NCBI GenBank assembly: GCA_036897445.1
Contig: JAYMTL010000104.1
Location: 1-64,000 of the forward strand
Direction of reading: 5' to 3'
Source: Pelargonium tetragonum
Lineage: Eukaryota > Streptophyta > Magnoliopsida > Geraniales > Geraniaceae
DNA length: 64,000 nt
Shown here: positions 1-12,879 of the stretch, piece after piece
Numbering within the stretch: position 1 is the stretch's first letter
How the letters are laid out: each line of letters begins with the position of its first letter
Position numbers and translations under genes: made by a program
Notes under the pieces: model-generated
Databases searched by the model: none
What the model saw: the letters and a program-made list of their open reading frames with translations, nothing else
Told to the model about the DNA's origin: nothing

Positions 1-2700
1 TAGAACCATTGTCCGTAACACAATTCGAGTGTTGATCTAACTACTTTACTTTGTCTAAGGTACCCTCCCAAATACCCTAGAGATTGTATAAGAAACGTAA
101 AGAGCTGATTTGTACTTTCATTATATAAGCGATTTTTATTTAATTAAAGGAAGCTGCAACCCCAACAGGGTTTCCGGTTCAAGTTAAGGAATACAAATTA
201 TCAAGCTCGCTTTACAAAACTCTTTATCCTAAACTCTCTCAAAGGAAAGCTAAACTCTAGAAAGAAAAAGAATATGCTTATGTTATCCAAATTACCAAAC
301 TCTGAATACATCCTAGCTGCAATCCCAGGAATCCGGTTTATGTTTCTATCTTAAACTTAAACTTCTTAAACTGGAGAATCTCTTTAGCTCCAAGAATTAG
401 TATTGACACCTTTTATAAACTCCAAACTCTTAGGAATCTCAAGAACAAGTGCTATGACTTTACCGGCGCTACAATTCCTATAGTTTAAGTAACTGGAACT
501 TCTAAAATATAGAATTATGAGTCTCCTAACGCTTAAACATTAGAACATCTATAAGAATACGCAGAAGTTGAGTAAATACCTAAACTCTAGAGAGATGCTT
601 CCATTAGTAGGATCCTTTCCAGCTATACTGAATTATCGGGATCAGGATAAACGAGCCTTGCAATACAAACCAAATAGTAAAAAGCTCCTGTTAGAGTGAG
701 AAGTCGAAGCTGCTGCTGAATAAGGAACACATTTTCTTAGAATCAATAGCTGCTTGGCCTTACCACCTTGCAAAAGACAGAAACCCAAAACCTGGAATAC
801 AAAAGAGTTAAAATACCTAGAATTACTTTTTTATCAGGAACCTCCTTAAAAGATTAAGAATAGAATACTGGTACTTTCTTAAAACAATCAATATAGTTGT
901 TACTTAATTAATAAAGGGTTCTGACGTAAGAGGTTCTTAAACGTCCTTGCTTTAGCTATAACTAAACTAAAATGGGTTCCCATCCTAGGAATTCTGAATT
1001 ATCACCTTTGCCAGCTCGTTTACAAGGACATTAGCACCCAAAGAATACCTACTAAACAGGAACTCATTGAAGCAATTCTTGAACTCCTAGGAATTAAAGC
1101 CTAAATTCTGTACAATAAGGAATGTCCTATACCGGTTCTGTAAATCTAATAAGTTGACAGAGGATAGAATAGATCCAATACTATGCCGTCAGCAGCCGAC
1201 AGCTAAGATGGGTTTTTAGGTTCAAAGCTAACAGCTCCGAAAAGGACTGGTTAGTACAATCCTAAAGAATTTACTTCAACTAGAAAATAGAGTTTTTTCA
1301 GACCTCAGTATATTCCAAAAAACAAAAGAATTCTCAGTCCTAAGAAAGATATTATATCTGGTTTATGCTATCCTAGACCTGAAAGTGAGATCCAGATTAT
1401 CTATCTTAAACTTCTTTAAAGATTATCATCCTTCTATCCGCGCTTACTATTAGTAGAAGAGCTCTCGCAATGATAGTAGAACAATTCTTTGTAAAAGCAT
1501 CTCCTTTAGCGGCTTATCCATTAGATCTTGAACTCCTTTACACCGAAAAGAATTCAGATAGTAAGTACCTAATCTCAAAAGAATACAATTTCCAGCAAAA
1601 TATAGAGTCTTTTCCACCAACAGAATAATTAGATCCTTTAAGTTGTTTCAGGAATGGAATTCTTGCTCCTTCCCTACTAACTAAGGAAAAGCAACCTTGC
1701 AGACTAGAATGTCCATCGTTGGATTTCGGGTTTTACTTGGTACAGTATACAACTTATAAATATTAATGGGCTAAGAGTTCTCTTATATTCCTATAATACG
1801 ACTAATAGAGAGTCCTATTTCTAGTCTGAAGACCACCTTTATGACACCAAATTGCAGGCTCTAAAAACAAGAATGACTTTAGCTTATTTTCTAAAATCTT
1901 AACTATAGAAACGGTACCTAAAACTAAAAGAATTCACTAATTCAGATAAAATAAATAGAATAACCCAAAGTTTATATCCAAAATATCCTTTAATTAAAGG
2001 GACCTCTTAGTTTGTACTAACCTATAATTATAGTTCAATTCCTTATCTTTGTACTTTGGCATGACATCAAAACCTTAAATGCGAAAGACTTACAAATAAA
2101 TGAAATTAGATTGACTTACTTAGAGATAGGGGAAAGCTCTAAACTAAAATCTTTAAGGATAATTCATCTTGCCTTATGTATTTATCGAAATGAGAGTTTT
2201 AGTACTGTTAACCTTACACTAAAAAGAAAATAGGCTCTAAAATAGAAATTTCTACTTTCATTTTTGTTCTCAACGGAATCCCCTAAAAGCAAAAGCAGGC
2301 TTTCTTTAATTCGAATTAGAATTATTTGTTTGCTAAAAAACTCTTAAACCTGTAAAACCCTGCTCCTGTTTGTAAAGACATCGGAATGTTCCTTTATTAT
2401 ATTCAAAGGGTTCAGAGAATCAAAATCTGTTATCTAAATTACCTAAACCGGAACTCGTAAGGAATTCCTATATCGTTAAGGAGTCTACCGTTAAAGCAAA
2501 CCTAATGTTATTATAATTTCTTCCCTTGCCTAAGGTGTTGGGATACATACATTTGACTCAGAAGTTTCCTATCTATATTCTAATTTCTTACTTTTTTTCT
2601 AATAAAACTTATGCCTTGTTCAGAAATTCTTAATTTAACAACCCGTTATGAATATTGGATTGGAAGAGCTACAATTATAAGGAATAAGGTACTTTCTAAA
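1..2700. other. Decayed DNA, nothing assignable
   Basis: This stretch is strongly TpA-rich with no open frame above 60 codons, no tandem repeat and no recognisable element end. It precedes the family A cluster and may be an older or more heavily mutated part of the same repeat-rich block. That is inference only, because no alignment to the downstream copies was visible by eye. Confidence 0.5.
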
Positions 2701-2775
2701 GGGTTTTCATTAACTTTCTAGAGATTAGAATACTGTAGGGTAAAGGGAACTTCTTTAAAGAATACCTCGTTTCTG

Positions 2776-2905
2776 TTCTTATCAAAAAATGAGGAGATAA
2801 AACTTAATAGTAAATAGATAAAATCCTTTTTACCGCCTGAGTACATCCGAAGAAGGTTAATATGCATTGTAGAAGAGAGTACATTTACATTTATAACCAC
2901 AGCAA
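2776..2905 (+). repeat. Family A core copy 1 (unclassified TE fossil)
   Basis: This copy contains a TTCTTATC...ATGAGGAGATAAA segment, then TTTTTACCGCCTGAG, then GAAGGTTAATAT, in the same order and spacing as copies near 3.9, 8.4 and 51.9 kb. Orientation is given by reading TTATC, then ACCGAC, then GGTTAATG. A 60-codon minus-strand frame (2718-2900) overlies it. That frame shares short peptide similarity with the minus-strand frame over the 8.4 kb copy, but this follows from the nucleotide similarity and does not prove coding. The copy is heavily diverged and inactive. Confidence 0.6.
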
Positions 2906-3029
2906 AAACAGACTTAAAAAATGAACTTCAGCCCAGGACTTTAGTTTCAATTCTTTATTCCGTTAAAAACCGCCTTAACCAGAGTACACTAACGGAATGA
3001 AGGCAAGGTTCTAATCCCGTAAAACTGCT

Positions 3030-3260
3030 TATTGACTTACTTCTCCATCTATGTCTCTATGAAAGGTAGCCTTGCAGTATCCTATATTCTATTCTCAGAG
3101 CTAACTTTTAGTCTTTCTCTAGCTTACTCTGGATATTTGGTATTACCTGTCTTCCTATCCTAAGGGAGATACCCGGTACTTATCAGAGCTGCTACTGTAT
3201 TGTTACTAGTAAAGTTTTGTATTCTATAGTCTTTATAGTACTTTTTGTTATAAGGCAAGA
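3030..3260 (+). repeat. Family A pyrimidine-rich and TGTA-rich arm
   Basis: After copy 1 the plus strand runs through a T/C-rich stretch (TTGACTTACTTCTCC near 3031) and then a stretch rich in CTACTGTATTGTTACTAG-type words. The same order, core then TTGACTTACTT then pyrimidine-rich then CTACTGTATTAG-like, recurs at 51.9-51.6 kb and inverted at 34.99-34.6 kb. It is therefore treated as part of one longer repeat unit. Exact ends cannot be seen. A short perfect inverted repeat, GCAAGAT-TT-ATCTTGC, lies at about 3253-3268. Confidence 0.4.
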
Positions 3261-3885
3261 TTTATCTTGCTTAGGAAAAACTAAATAGACAGGATAGTGG
3301 ATTCCCTGTTATTACAATATCATGGATAATGGGTCTTTGAGCCCTTGTTTAGTTTAGAATTCTTTGAATTATCTACTCAGTTTTATGGTTTATATGGAAT
3401 CCTAAAAGCATAGCATGAAGAAAGTTCCCCTTAAGATTAATAATTAGAAATTCTTGCCAGCCTTACAACTAGAAATAGAAAACCCGGTTCTACCAAAAAC
3501 TACTTTCTTGTAAAAATGACTATCCTGAATGGAAATTACCCAGTTCCACAAGAAAAAAACTTCAACTTGACTTCATACAATCTTTTAGAGCTACTACAAC
3601 TTTTTGCTTTACAGGATAACCTATAAATTCCTAGATCCTACCTCTTTTATCATCCTCTTAGTCTTTGTAGCTAAACCCTTAAAGGAGATATCACCTGTCT
3701 TCTTGTTGCTTACAGATAGCGGAGTCTAGGAATTCTATTATATATCTATGAATTAGTACTAGTTTCTATTAGTAATAGTATCCTATAGGCTTCCTAGTAG
3801 TTGTATTACTCTACTATTCTACTATTAAAAGTTTTGTTTGTTATACTAGAGTCTTGTTCTAGTGTTAAGTAAACTTCCTCTTGTC

Positions 3886-4010
3886 CCCTGTTCTTATCAG
3901 AGGATAGAAACCTTATTAGTATAATGAGTACATCCTTTTTACCGCCCGAAGTCTTACGGAGGAAGGTTAACTCTAGTGTATTGAGTATAACTACTTACAT
4001 TAAAAAGAAA
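3886..4010 (+). repeat. Family A core copy 2 (unclassified TE fossil)
   Basis: The segment GTTCTTATCAGAGGATA is followed by GTACATCCTTTTTACCGCCCGAAG and GGAGGAAGGTTAACT, matching copy 1 closely (both carry ATCCTTTTTACCGCC). It is preceded by the TGTA/TAGTAG-rich arm at 3730-3860. It lies about 1.1 kb from copy 1 in the same orientation. It is degenerate and has no intact frame. Confidence 0.6.
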
Positions 4011-4469
4011 CTATAACTACAACAAAATTGGAAAAACTTTCCAACTGAAAACTCTAAAGTAAACACTTTACACTTAAAAAAACTGATTGTATTTCCATTT
4101 ACACGCGTTAAAACAACACCGACGAATCCTGTAAAGCCTTTTCTGGAAACTTTTATCGTTTGATTTCCGTAAATTAATGGCCTTGGAACCTTTATTAACT
4201 ATGCTTCAGAATTCTCTATTTAATTTATACCCAGATCCTAAAAGCATGACATCCAGAAAGCAACTGCCTTTTAACTTAAATCAGAAAGACTTAAAAAGAA
4301 ATGAGATTCACTTGCTTAGAGATGGGGGGAACGAAACTTAAGGAGAATTCCTCTTCTTGCCTGTATATCTACTTCCCTGCTTTAAGGGAGTTCTTCTGCA
4401 ACTGTATTTTTTGTTGTTAGATTAAAGGGGATGCATAGGAATAGGAGCTCCAGTAAAGGGACCTCTTGT

Positions 4470-4590
4470 CCTATGGAGTTATTGACACGGGAGCAGATAA
4501 ACCTTAAAAAGATTAGACAGCCTATTACCGAGTAACCATTCTTGGTTAGGAGGTTATAAAATATAGTATTAAGAAGTTTAGAATACCTTA
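4470..4590 (+). repeat. Family A core copy 3 (unclassified TE fossil)
   Basis: TTATTGACACGGGAGCAGATAAACC is followed by TATTACCGAGTAACC and TTAGGAGGTTATA. It aligns with the other cores at the TTATC, GATAAACC, TTACCGA and GGAGGTTA landmarks. A chance-looking IDTGAD peptide can be read at 4481-4498. The other copies do not keep it, so no protease function is claimed. A pyrimidine-rich then purine-rich arm follows at 4680-4930. Confidence 0.55.
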
Positions 4591-4679
4591 CACTATAAAG
4601 AACCCAAAAATACAGGCTTTAAAACAAAAAAGAAAGGCTTACTGCCCTGGAAAAAAACATAAAAAACTTACTCAACTTC

Positions 4680-5045
4680 ACACTTCTCTAGACTTCTTAT
4701 TCTTAACCTTTCCTTTCTAGGACTTCTTTCCTATTGCTGCTAAACATCTCTTTATGATTGAGCTATACCTTTCTATTGTAAAATTTGGAGAAGAAGAAAT
4801 AGAGAGACTCAGGAGCTTTCTTAGGAGAGATACCCCTTTAGAGCTAGAGATATCGTGTATAAGTCTTCTTCTTGTACTTACTGTATTTAGCTTATAGATA
4901 AATAGAGCTAGGAAGTAGTGTTATAGTTGTCTTCTATTAAGGAATACCCTCTCTTGTGCTATAATGCAGGGAGGAATTAGTCTTACAGAGTTGAAAGTAT
5001 AATAATAGTGAAACCCGTACACTATAAGACCAGAAAAACCCGACT
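4680..5045 (+). repeat. Family A arm with weak further core
   Basis: A C/T-rich segment (CACTTCTCTAGACTTCTTATTC near 4681) leads into a TGTACTTACTGTATTTAG-like segment. It ends near 4965-5045 in a poorly preserved core-like stretch (GGAGGAATTAGTCTTACAGAG). The order of parts matches the long copies at 34.6-35.1 and 51.4-52.3 kb. The core here is too diverged to be certain. It may be a separate copy or a chance resemblance. Confidence 0.3.
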
Positions 5046-5289
5046 CTCAAAATAAAGTGTACAAATTGACTGCTGAAAAAAACCTAGGACTTAACCTTCC
5101 TAAAACTCAAATAGAAAAATCTTTTTGATTGAAAGGCTATCCCACTTCTGCAGCTTTGCCTTAAATATCTTGTATTTTATTGTGTACAGTCCTTTATGTC
5201 TTAACAGCCTGGGAGCTTTAACCCTCTAGACTAGAAGAGAGACTCATGTGTGTTCTATTCTAAAGTTTGTATAGATTGTTTTAAGTGTT

Positions 5290-5425
5290 TTAATTACATT
5301 ACCTCATTGCCTTTGTAGCTTATCGACAAGGAGGACTAAGCCTTAGAAAATTATAGATACGTCTATCTTACCGAGTAAATAAAGTAAAGATTTACGAAGT
5401 TAAGGCACTATGTAGTATTAGAATA
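5290..5425 (+). repeat. Family A core copy 4 with 14-base signature
   Basis: The signature TTAATTACATTACC is present exactly at 5290-5303. About 20 bases later come AGCTTATCGACAAGGAGGAC and then CTTACCGAGTAAATAAAG. The spacing from signature to TTATC core resembles the copy at 51.9 kb, which ties the two motifs into one unit. Mutated throughout, with no intact frame. Confidence 0.65.
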
Positions 5426-6859
5426 TATAACCCACCTGTGACAGCCAACAAAAATTTCAAACTTCTTTACTGGAAAATGAAAGGCCCTACTTTATTTTAT
5501 ATTCCTAAGATTTAGTTAACTTATCTATACCCGCAAACTGAAGATTCAGAACCCCTAAAATCTTCTAGTACCTGTCTTGTAAGGTTTTACCAACCCATAA
5601 ACTCTGTCTGGGATTTACCCTACTCTGAAATAGACCTCCTTTATTTTAATGAAATAGCTTTACTCAGAACTAGAATACCTTACTGGAAACTCTGTACTTG
5701 AACTTGAAAGCTAAATAGAAAGTTCTGATACTTACCTTGAAATTCCTGAAGTCTTTGAGAACTGGTAGACTCCTTACTTTTAGCTGAAACAGACCTAGTT
5801 AGACTTAGAAATTCCAGGACTAATTATATAAAGTACTTTGAGACGAGAATAGCATACCTCGTACAGAATAATTCCTTATACCGGAAATGACTTTAAGGCA
5901 ACTAAGGCAAATGACTGCAGCTAATCTTCATCAATAAGAGAATAATCCCAATATAAGACTACAGTATCCTCTTAGCTTATGAAACTTATGATGGAACGTG
6001 TGAAACCCTAAAAGCAAAGAACTTGTACTGGTTATACAGTAAAAAAAGAAAAAATCATACTCAAGAATACTATAGTAACATTAATATCTTTCCTCCAATT
6101 GATTATTAGTTAGACCTTTTTTCTTCTTAAAAGATAACCGACTCTCCAAACTAAATAACAACTAATAGAATCGGATAAGTACTTTCTTTCCTAAAAATAG
6201 TTACAGTTACTTATTTTTTTATTATCAGGTTTATCAGGAACTAAGAATTCTTAGTCTCTTGCCGGCTATAACATGAGAGATAATCTTCTGTCTTAGAATC
6301 CTTTAGCGGCTATCCCAGTTAGACTAGAAGATGAAATCTTAAAGGGAAGTACTATGAATATCAGGTCAAAGTGTTAGTTTATCCAATACAATTAGTTTAG
6401 TTTAAGTTACTTATTACAGGAACAGGAATACTATAAACTTAACTAGTTAGGAATCTCAAAACCCAGAACAAAGAAGACTATATCCCAGAAACTAAGGACA
6501 TGAAAGCGAATCCTCCTCAGCAAGCCTATTACTGTACTGTACGAATAACCATAACCTTAAAGACTTGTAAAAATCCTTTTAATTGAGACTTCCCATACTC
6601 TTATAAAGGACCCTTCTTAAAGATCTAGAAACTCTTTGCCTTGTTCATCAGGAATTCTATACTATACCATCTACGGAATTTAGGAGTCTAGTCTCATTAA
6701 TGGCTGGCTGGAAAAGCTGTTCATTAGAAGGATTTACTATTATTCTATATTTTGGTATTTGTATTAGTTGTAGCTTTGGAAATATGGATATATAATAAAG
6801 AGTTTTCTTTAGTGTATTCATATAGGTTATAGAGTTATAAGTTTTCTTTTCTAATTGTA

Positions 6860-7000
6860 TTCGGATTGTTAAGGAGAATTTCCTCCCGTTTAATGCTTTT
6901 ATCGTTAAAGAGGTTATGAACTTAGAAGATTTTTGAGTACTTCTTACCGAGTAAACTTTAGTTTAGGAGGTTAGGTCATTTTAGTATATTCCAGAAAGTA
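6860..7000 (+). repeat. Family A core copy 5 (unclassified TE fossil)
   Basis: CTTTTATCGTTAAAGAGGTTATG is followed by TACTTCTTACCGAGTAAAC and TTTAGGAGGTTAGG, the standard landmark order. A blurred form of the 14-base signature (CTAATTGTATTCGG) precedes it near 6863. A TGTA/TATTAG-rich arm precedes the copy at about 6725-6850. It continues the same-orientation series of copies 1-4. Confidence 0.55.
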
Positions 7001-8289
7001 AACCTTACACTTTGAAGACCAGAAATCTTAACTTTAGGAATTGAAAACCCCGAAACGCGCTAACCCTTCCTCGGTTTACCTGGAATCCTAAAAGCTGAAG
7101 CAGAATAGGAATTCCCCTTTAAGAATTTAAGATTAAGAATCAATTCATGTTCGTTCTGGCTATACCTCCGCTGTACTATAATAGGAGCTCCAATTAATAC
7201 AAAAAAAGAGTTTCTATAGTTACTTAATTATCAGGTTTAAGAATGAATACAGGAACTTAGTAAGAAAGAGGGTTTATATCTAAAGAAACAGCTCCAATAG
7301 AACAAGTGCTACATAAGATAAGAATTCTGAAGATAAAGAATTATGAGTCTCTTTCCTAAAGTTAAAGTATCCGGGAAATACTAGACTAGGAAGATAAAAT
7401 ATCTAAATTCAGAAAGAGCTACACTAAATAGAGCTTGCTTAAAAAAACTATAGTCTAGAGAATTTCTATTCTATAAAAAAGAATCCCGGAACTTCCCCCC
7501 CTTTTTATAAAGAATTCTGAATCTCTCTTATCCACCCTTACCCATTAGAAGACAAAATCCATTGACTCTTTCTAAACTATTAAACAGTTCTTTGCATCCA
7601 ATCCGCTTAGAAGAACTAATACAAGATAATCAAACTTACCTTCCAAAGAAATATACTTGGGGAAGAAACTCTCGAAAGTATATACTCCTTTAGCAACACC
7701 CGTTTATCCGCTTAGATCGGAATAGAAGCCCAGAATACAAAAACAAGAAATACAGTTCTAAACCCGCTAAACTGATCGATCGTCAAAGAACTCTCCTAAG
7801 GAAGATCCAAGGCTGCAACACTATTATATCTTTCCTTTATCTTTTGAAATGCCTTTAAACCAAAAGACTCTTTCACTTTACTACTTTACTTCAGTTGCTG
7901 GAAAAACGGAAACATCTTACCCTTAACTTTAACTAAAAAATGCCTAAATGCAGATGAATTCTAAAAAGCCTAAAGCTACTTCTAGAACTTCCTAAAACAT
8001 AAACCCTCAAAACCAAATAGGAAACTTTAATCAGAGGAACTGATAACTCCCCTGTTTTTTGTAATACCCGTTTTCTCTATCCCAAATTTGTTACTCCTTA
8101 TACTTGTACTCTATCTTACTCGTTTAGCAGATTTAGAATACCATAACCTCTCTTCTATATAGATATAGCTATAAAGGGCAAAGACAAGAAAACTCTTTAC
8201 TCCATTTACTTTACCGGAAACTCATTAGCGCTCTAATTCCCTAGTATCTTTTCATTCCTAAGCCCTAAAAAACAAGTAGAACAGGAAAC

Positions 8290-8490
8290 TCTTTGTTCTC
8301 ATTGTCATTGTATTAATTGTCATTTTATCAGATGTTCTTTTACTTCTTAAGGGATATTCTTCCTGTTCTTTGTTCTTATCGTTAATGAGGAAATAAAACC
8401 TTGTAGTACATGCATAAAGATATATTACCGACTGCACGAAATGAAGGAGGTTAATGCCATAGAGTATATTGATAGTACATAACACCCCAA
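8290..8490 (+). repeat. Family A core copy 6 (unclassified TE fossil)
   Basis: One of the better preserved cores: TTCTTATCGTTAATGAGG, then TATTACCGACTGCACG, then GAAGGAGGTTAATGCC. A blurred signature (TTAATTGTCATT) lies just upstream near 8312. The minus strand carries a 75-codon frame (8258-8485) that reads LINDKNKE across the core. The plus strand is also locally open, so the coding direction cannot be decided from this copy. It closes the 2.7-8.5 kb cluster. Confidence 0.6.
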
Positions 8491-8499
8491 TACCCTAAA

Positions 8500-11400
8500 C
8501 TTTTTATGGACTTCTTGACTTCTACATTTTCTTGAGAATCTTTAGAGCGCTATAACTCTTGTTGTTTGAGAAAAAAACTCCTGTTCTTAGCTTAGGACCT
8601 TAAACAGAATGGAGAGACTTAGAGTAGAGAAAATAGAAGACCGCCTTAATCCTTATAAGATAGTTGTGTTTATCTGCTCAAATCGAGAATCCCCAAATTC
8701 TTGGCTCTAATAAAAAGAATATAAATATGATAAAATCCAAATTTCTAAAAAATAAGTTTTTGCCAGATTATCCTTACAAAGTTTACAAAACCCTTAAAAG
8801 TCAAAGAAAATCTCCTTTTTTGTTTTGATAAGTTACAACTATAAAAACTCGAGAAGAAATCCACTAACTATAAATTTTTAGAAGCTAAGAGAAGCCCGAG
8901 AATGATCCTAAGTCTCTGAAGTAATCTTACTTTTTCGTTACTTTTATCCACTGCGATCGTGGAGCAGCAAAAACCTTTACTAAAATAGAGCGTATCCGGC
9001 TGTTTTATTTGATAAATATTATACGTATGTAGAGGACTTGATTATAACCTCGGCCCCTTCTTAGTTGTGCTGTTAACCTGGCCTCCTCCGCCTTTTGGCA
9101 CAAATTGGGTTTCGGCAGCTAGCTGTGAATCTTGTTAAATTAAAGTAAGGGGGAATCCTGGGTCCTAATAAGGATTTATCAAGTAGCAGGAATACCCTAC
9201 GGTATACTATGTATTAAAGAATATCCGGGTATAAATCCTACCCGAGTAGTGGTAATTCTCAGTCTCTAATTCTATAATACTAAAATGAACCAAAAAAGTT
9301 TAAGGCATGGAACAAAAGTCCTAGATACGAAGGAAAATTCAATTGTAAGCTATTCCCAATACTTTATTCTTTATTGACCTAACCTAACTTGCAAAAAGTT
9401 ACAGCTAGTCAGTTTACGCTATACTAGGGATTGGGATGTTATTACAACAAATATGAAAAATGCTTGAAATATTACACAAGGCGAAGGTTAAACAAAAGTT
9501 ATGCACTTTAATTAGTTGAAAACCCCCAAAGCCTTCGTTTTATAAAATTATAAGTAGTTTTGTATAGGAGATAGCAGAACTGCACTATAAAGAAAGGGAA
9601 ACTTAACACAAAAATCACTCTGATAAGCCCTTAAGAGTTTCTCAATAACTAATACCTCTGGTTGCACTAGAGCTTTGAGTTTAAATAGAATTAAAAAGTT
9701 ATCCCTATAGATATAGCAACACGAGCCTTTCCTTACTAATTTGACAACAAAAAGCTTTCGTTGACTTATATCAAATTAAGAGGAATATCAAACTCCAGTC
9801 CCGAGTATTAAACTTAGCCTAGGGGCTTCCGAGTATCTGGAATCAAAAGTTTACTTAGGGATCCCTTTACTTTTAGGCAGCTTTTGTCGATACGTAGGGG
9901 TTCTCACCATTTGGACAATAAAAAGAGTACTGCTTAGGGTTTCTCCTCGACTGAATTTCAGATATATTGAGAGCTAAACAACGGAGAAGGTGTAGCTAAC
10001 CTGGTATAAGATTGCTTGTTCTAAACAAAGGTCTTCTCGTAGATTCTAGAATCTTAATATCCTTTTTCAGAGCTTGGGTAGTACGCTGTTGAAGTATTAA
10101 ATAAGGATTGTTGATTTGAATGCTTTTTACTAAATTAACACTTTTATAGGGAGTTTTCTTTATACTTTTGACACTTACATTAGGGCTTCTTTTCCCTTTA
10201 GGGACCCTCCAGTCAAATTCATTTTGGTTTCTTTTTAGACGAGAAGACTCCCCTTAGGATGACTGTACAACCAAAAACTCTGTGTTTATCCATTTTAAGT
10301 TGTCCCGTTTTTAGAGAACTCCTGTCATTTTTTCGAAGAATTTGCTAAGATGAGTACGAGGTTTTTTCTACAAGGACTTCTGGTTATCATTAGCTATTCA
10401 AAAAATCAATCAGGCAATTTCCAGGGCTACCTCAGGGTTGTTACGAAGTTATTCGCAGCTGGAATCCTTAAGTACAATTCCAAAGAAATATAACGAAAAG
10501 GGCCCGAGCCTTTGGACAAAGTAACATATATAAGTCTAAACCCCTGGTATTCTCAGGAACCTTAAAAAACAGAAAGCCTTGAAGCCGGGACTCTCTGGAA
10601 ACCCCTTAATTACATAAGGGTCTTTACCCCGGGCTAGTACTAACTTTTTTTAGGTATATACCTCACTCCTTATTAATAAGGAGGTAACAAACTTTATTAA
10701 GTACAAGAGTTTCAGTTTTCAATTTTTGAAATGTATCGAGGTAGTTATTGACCTACTGTATTAAATTAAGGACTTTTCAGGTATCCGGTTTGATCTACAA
10801 GATATTTAAACTCGTATTTATTCCTTACCTCTACAAATTACACAGTTCAAAGTTTGATTTTGCAAATCCAGGAGCTAGTCTCATTTAAATCCTTAATTTA
10901 AGGAAACGGTACGATGTAAAGAAGATCCTCACTTCTAGGATATGCTTTTATACCTTCACTCAAGAGTCTTCTAGCTGACAAGGAACTCCTCCCATCCTTA
11001 AAAGTTAAAAATCCCTCTTTAGTTTTATGTAACTTTTTTGTCAACTTGTTTTAAAATGACATCGAATATAAATCGGATGGTTTACGTTTTGACGAAGCTA
11101 CCTAAGTTCATTTCCGGTAAGATTTAAAAAGTTATGTACAATACTTTGGTAAGAGTCATCTTGAGAATTTGATCGAAAAGATCCTCTTCTATCTGGTCTT
11201 TGAGTTATTTTCCTTTAGATAGAATAAAATAATGAAAATATCTTAGCCTTCTTTTTAAGGAAATTATGTCCACTAGCAAAGCGGAAGTGAAATGTAACAA
11301 AGTAATCCTCATGCAAATTATCGATAGGTGGTAAGGGGTCCTTCTATTCAAAAACATATAATAAGGAGAACTCCTTTTATAAAATAAAATGTATATCCTA

Positions 11401-12290
11401 GATTCTAATCTGTATCATATAAAAAGTCAAAGTCTTTTACAAACAAGGGATAATGCTACTGACTTCTTTTTTTCCAATTCATTCTTTATGACTTCCTTCA
11501 AAAAAGATATCTATAGCTTGTTTTAGGAGAATACATAACTAAACTAAGGGGTAAGAATAGGATACATATGCCTTCTTTATCTTTTGTAGCTCTTCGGAAT
11601 ATTACTGAATGAAGTAAGGAAACAAATACTATAGAAGTTCATTCTTTTTATTTTAATAGTTTTTCACATTTGAAGCATTAATAAAAGGGTCTTTTTTAAT
11701 ATGTAAAGTAAAAGAGGAATCTTTACACAAGTTTTACCTAATTTCTCTAATCCAAAGGGCTACTTTGAAGAACTCCTTTGTAAATTTAGGGTAATTGGAA
11801 TTTCTATAAAATACGAATGAGGAATTATACCTTAATAAACAGAGTCAATTTAAAGATAATAAGTTCGATAATAATTTAATCCTTACAAGAGAGTCCCATA
11901 AGTAATAATTAAAGTATTTGCTAAACAAAATATCCGTATTGTAAACTGAATTTAATGGATAGACTTTACTAAAAAGAACAACGAATTTACTTATTCTAGG
12001 TAAAGGTCTAAGGCTTGTATAATTAAGCCGAAAAGAGTTCCTAAGTAAATAGAAATGAGTTTTTACAATTAGGTATTTGAAGACTGAGTACGTTTGTTAA
12101 AAAGGGGGTTTTCAAAAAGAGCGGTTAGTTATAGAAAACCCCAGTATTCTAAGTTCTTAGAGTTTTTAAATAGTTTAATAAAGTAAACTGGCTAGGGAAA
12201 CTTGCAAGAAACTCCTTTAATTTAAGTTAGACAGCTTTAAAGCCTTATTTTATAAACCAAGGTCATTGCAAGTAGTATATTAGCTGGAAC
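8500..12290. other. Decayed DNA, nothing assignable
   Basis: This is a TpA-rich stretch without repeats I could pair. A plus-strand reading of about 9.9-11.2 kb looks protein-like in places, and GLPQGC can be read at 10424-10441, resembling the GxPQG block of some reverse transcriptases. A second frame over the same bases is equally open, however, and a GxPQG match is expected about once by chance in a window this size. No product is called. Confidence 0.45.
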
Positions 12291-12299
12291 ACCCATACC

Positions 12300-12600
12300 T
12301 TATAGGAACTTACTCTTATTCTTAATCCGTTTGTTATCCCGTAGCTGTATCCCAATTCTATGAGCTATATACCTTATATGAGTCTCTGCACTACTCTATA
12401 ATACTACTGTAACCATACCCTTTCTGTTTCTATATCTTGATACTTCTCTTAGGAGCTAGAGCTAAGCGGATACTTGTATTAGAGAGATGGGGCTTCTTAC
12501 TTTGGCTTTGTTTGGGTTCCTTGGACTTATTGTAGCTAATGTATTCCTGGAGCCTAGTGGAGTTACTGGGATGTTGTATAGAAATAGAAGAAATATTATA
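12300..12600 (+). repeat. Strand-asymmetric segment resembling a family A arm
   Basis: The plus strand keeps many TpG and has almost no CpA: in 12481-12540 I count TG 6, CA 0. This bias is seen otherwise in the long family A copies. Its minus strand reads as a Lys/Ser/Gln-rich low-complexity stretch, like the minus strand of the 52.0 kb block. No core landmarks are present, so membership in family A rests on composition and order only. Confidence 0.3.
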
Positions 12601-12832
12601 GTATAGGCTTAGGCTTTCACCTTACTACTTTCTTAATTTTAATAAAATAAAAGTTCTCTAAATCTTGCATAAAAGACTCCGGCTCAAAAATGTAAGTCAT
12701 TACTTATAGGATTCATACGCTTATGCTACAGGGCCTCCTCTTTATAAAAGAAGGGGGCTTGAGAATTACTTAGATAAAGAAAGATCTTTATAATGTAGCG
12801 GACTTTATGTAATTACATTGGTAAATCGAAGA

Positions 12833-12871
12833 AAGCAGTGATCTTAGGCTCAAATCGCATTCATAGTAAGT
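12833..12871 (+). repeat. tRNA-like (box B) repeat, copy 1
   Basis: The segment GTGATCTTAGGCTCAAATCG is followed by CATTCATAGTAAGT. It pairs with 42581-42621, where GGTCCTTGAGTTCGAATC is followed by the near-identical ATATTCATAGTAAGT. The GGCTCAAATC and AGTTCGAATC words fit the RNA polymerase III B box (GGTTCGANTCC) after RIP. The shared 3' flank shows these are two copies of one dispersed element, as expected of a tRNA-derived SINE or tRNA relic. No full cloverleaf can be drawn. Confidence 0.4.
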
Positions 12872-12879
12872 TTATTATA

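Noticed and set aside
4481-4498. IDTGAD, resembling a retroelement aspartic protease active site
   Set aside because: It falls inside a family A core, and the other copies do not preserve it in that form. No surrounding protease features.
9880-11250. Protein-like plus-strand reading including GLPQGC at 10424-10441
   Set aside because: A second frame over the same bases is equally open, and GxPQG is expected about once by chance in the window. The appearance of protein is not specific.
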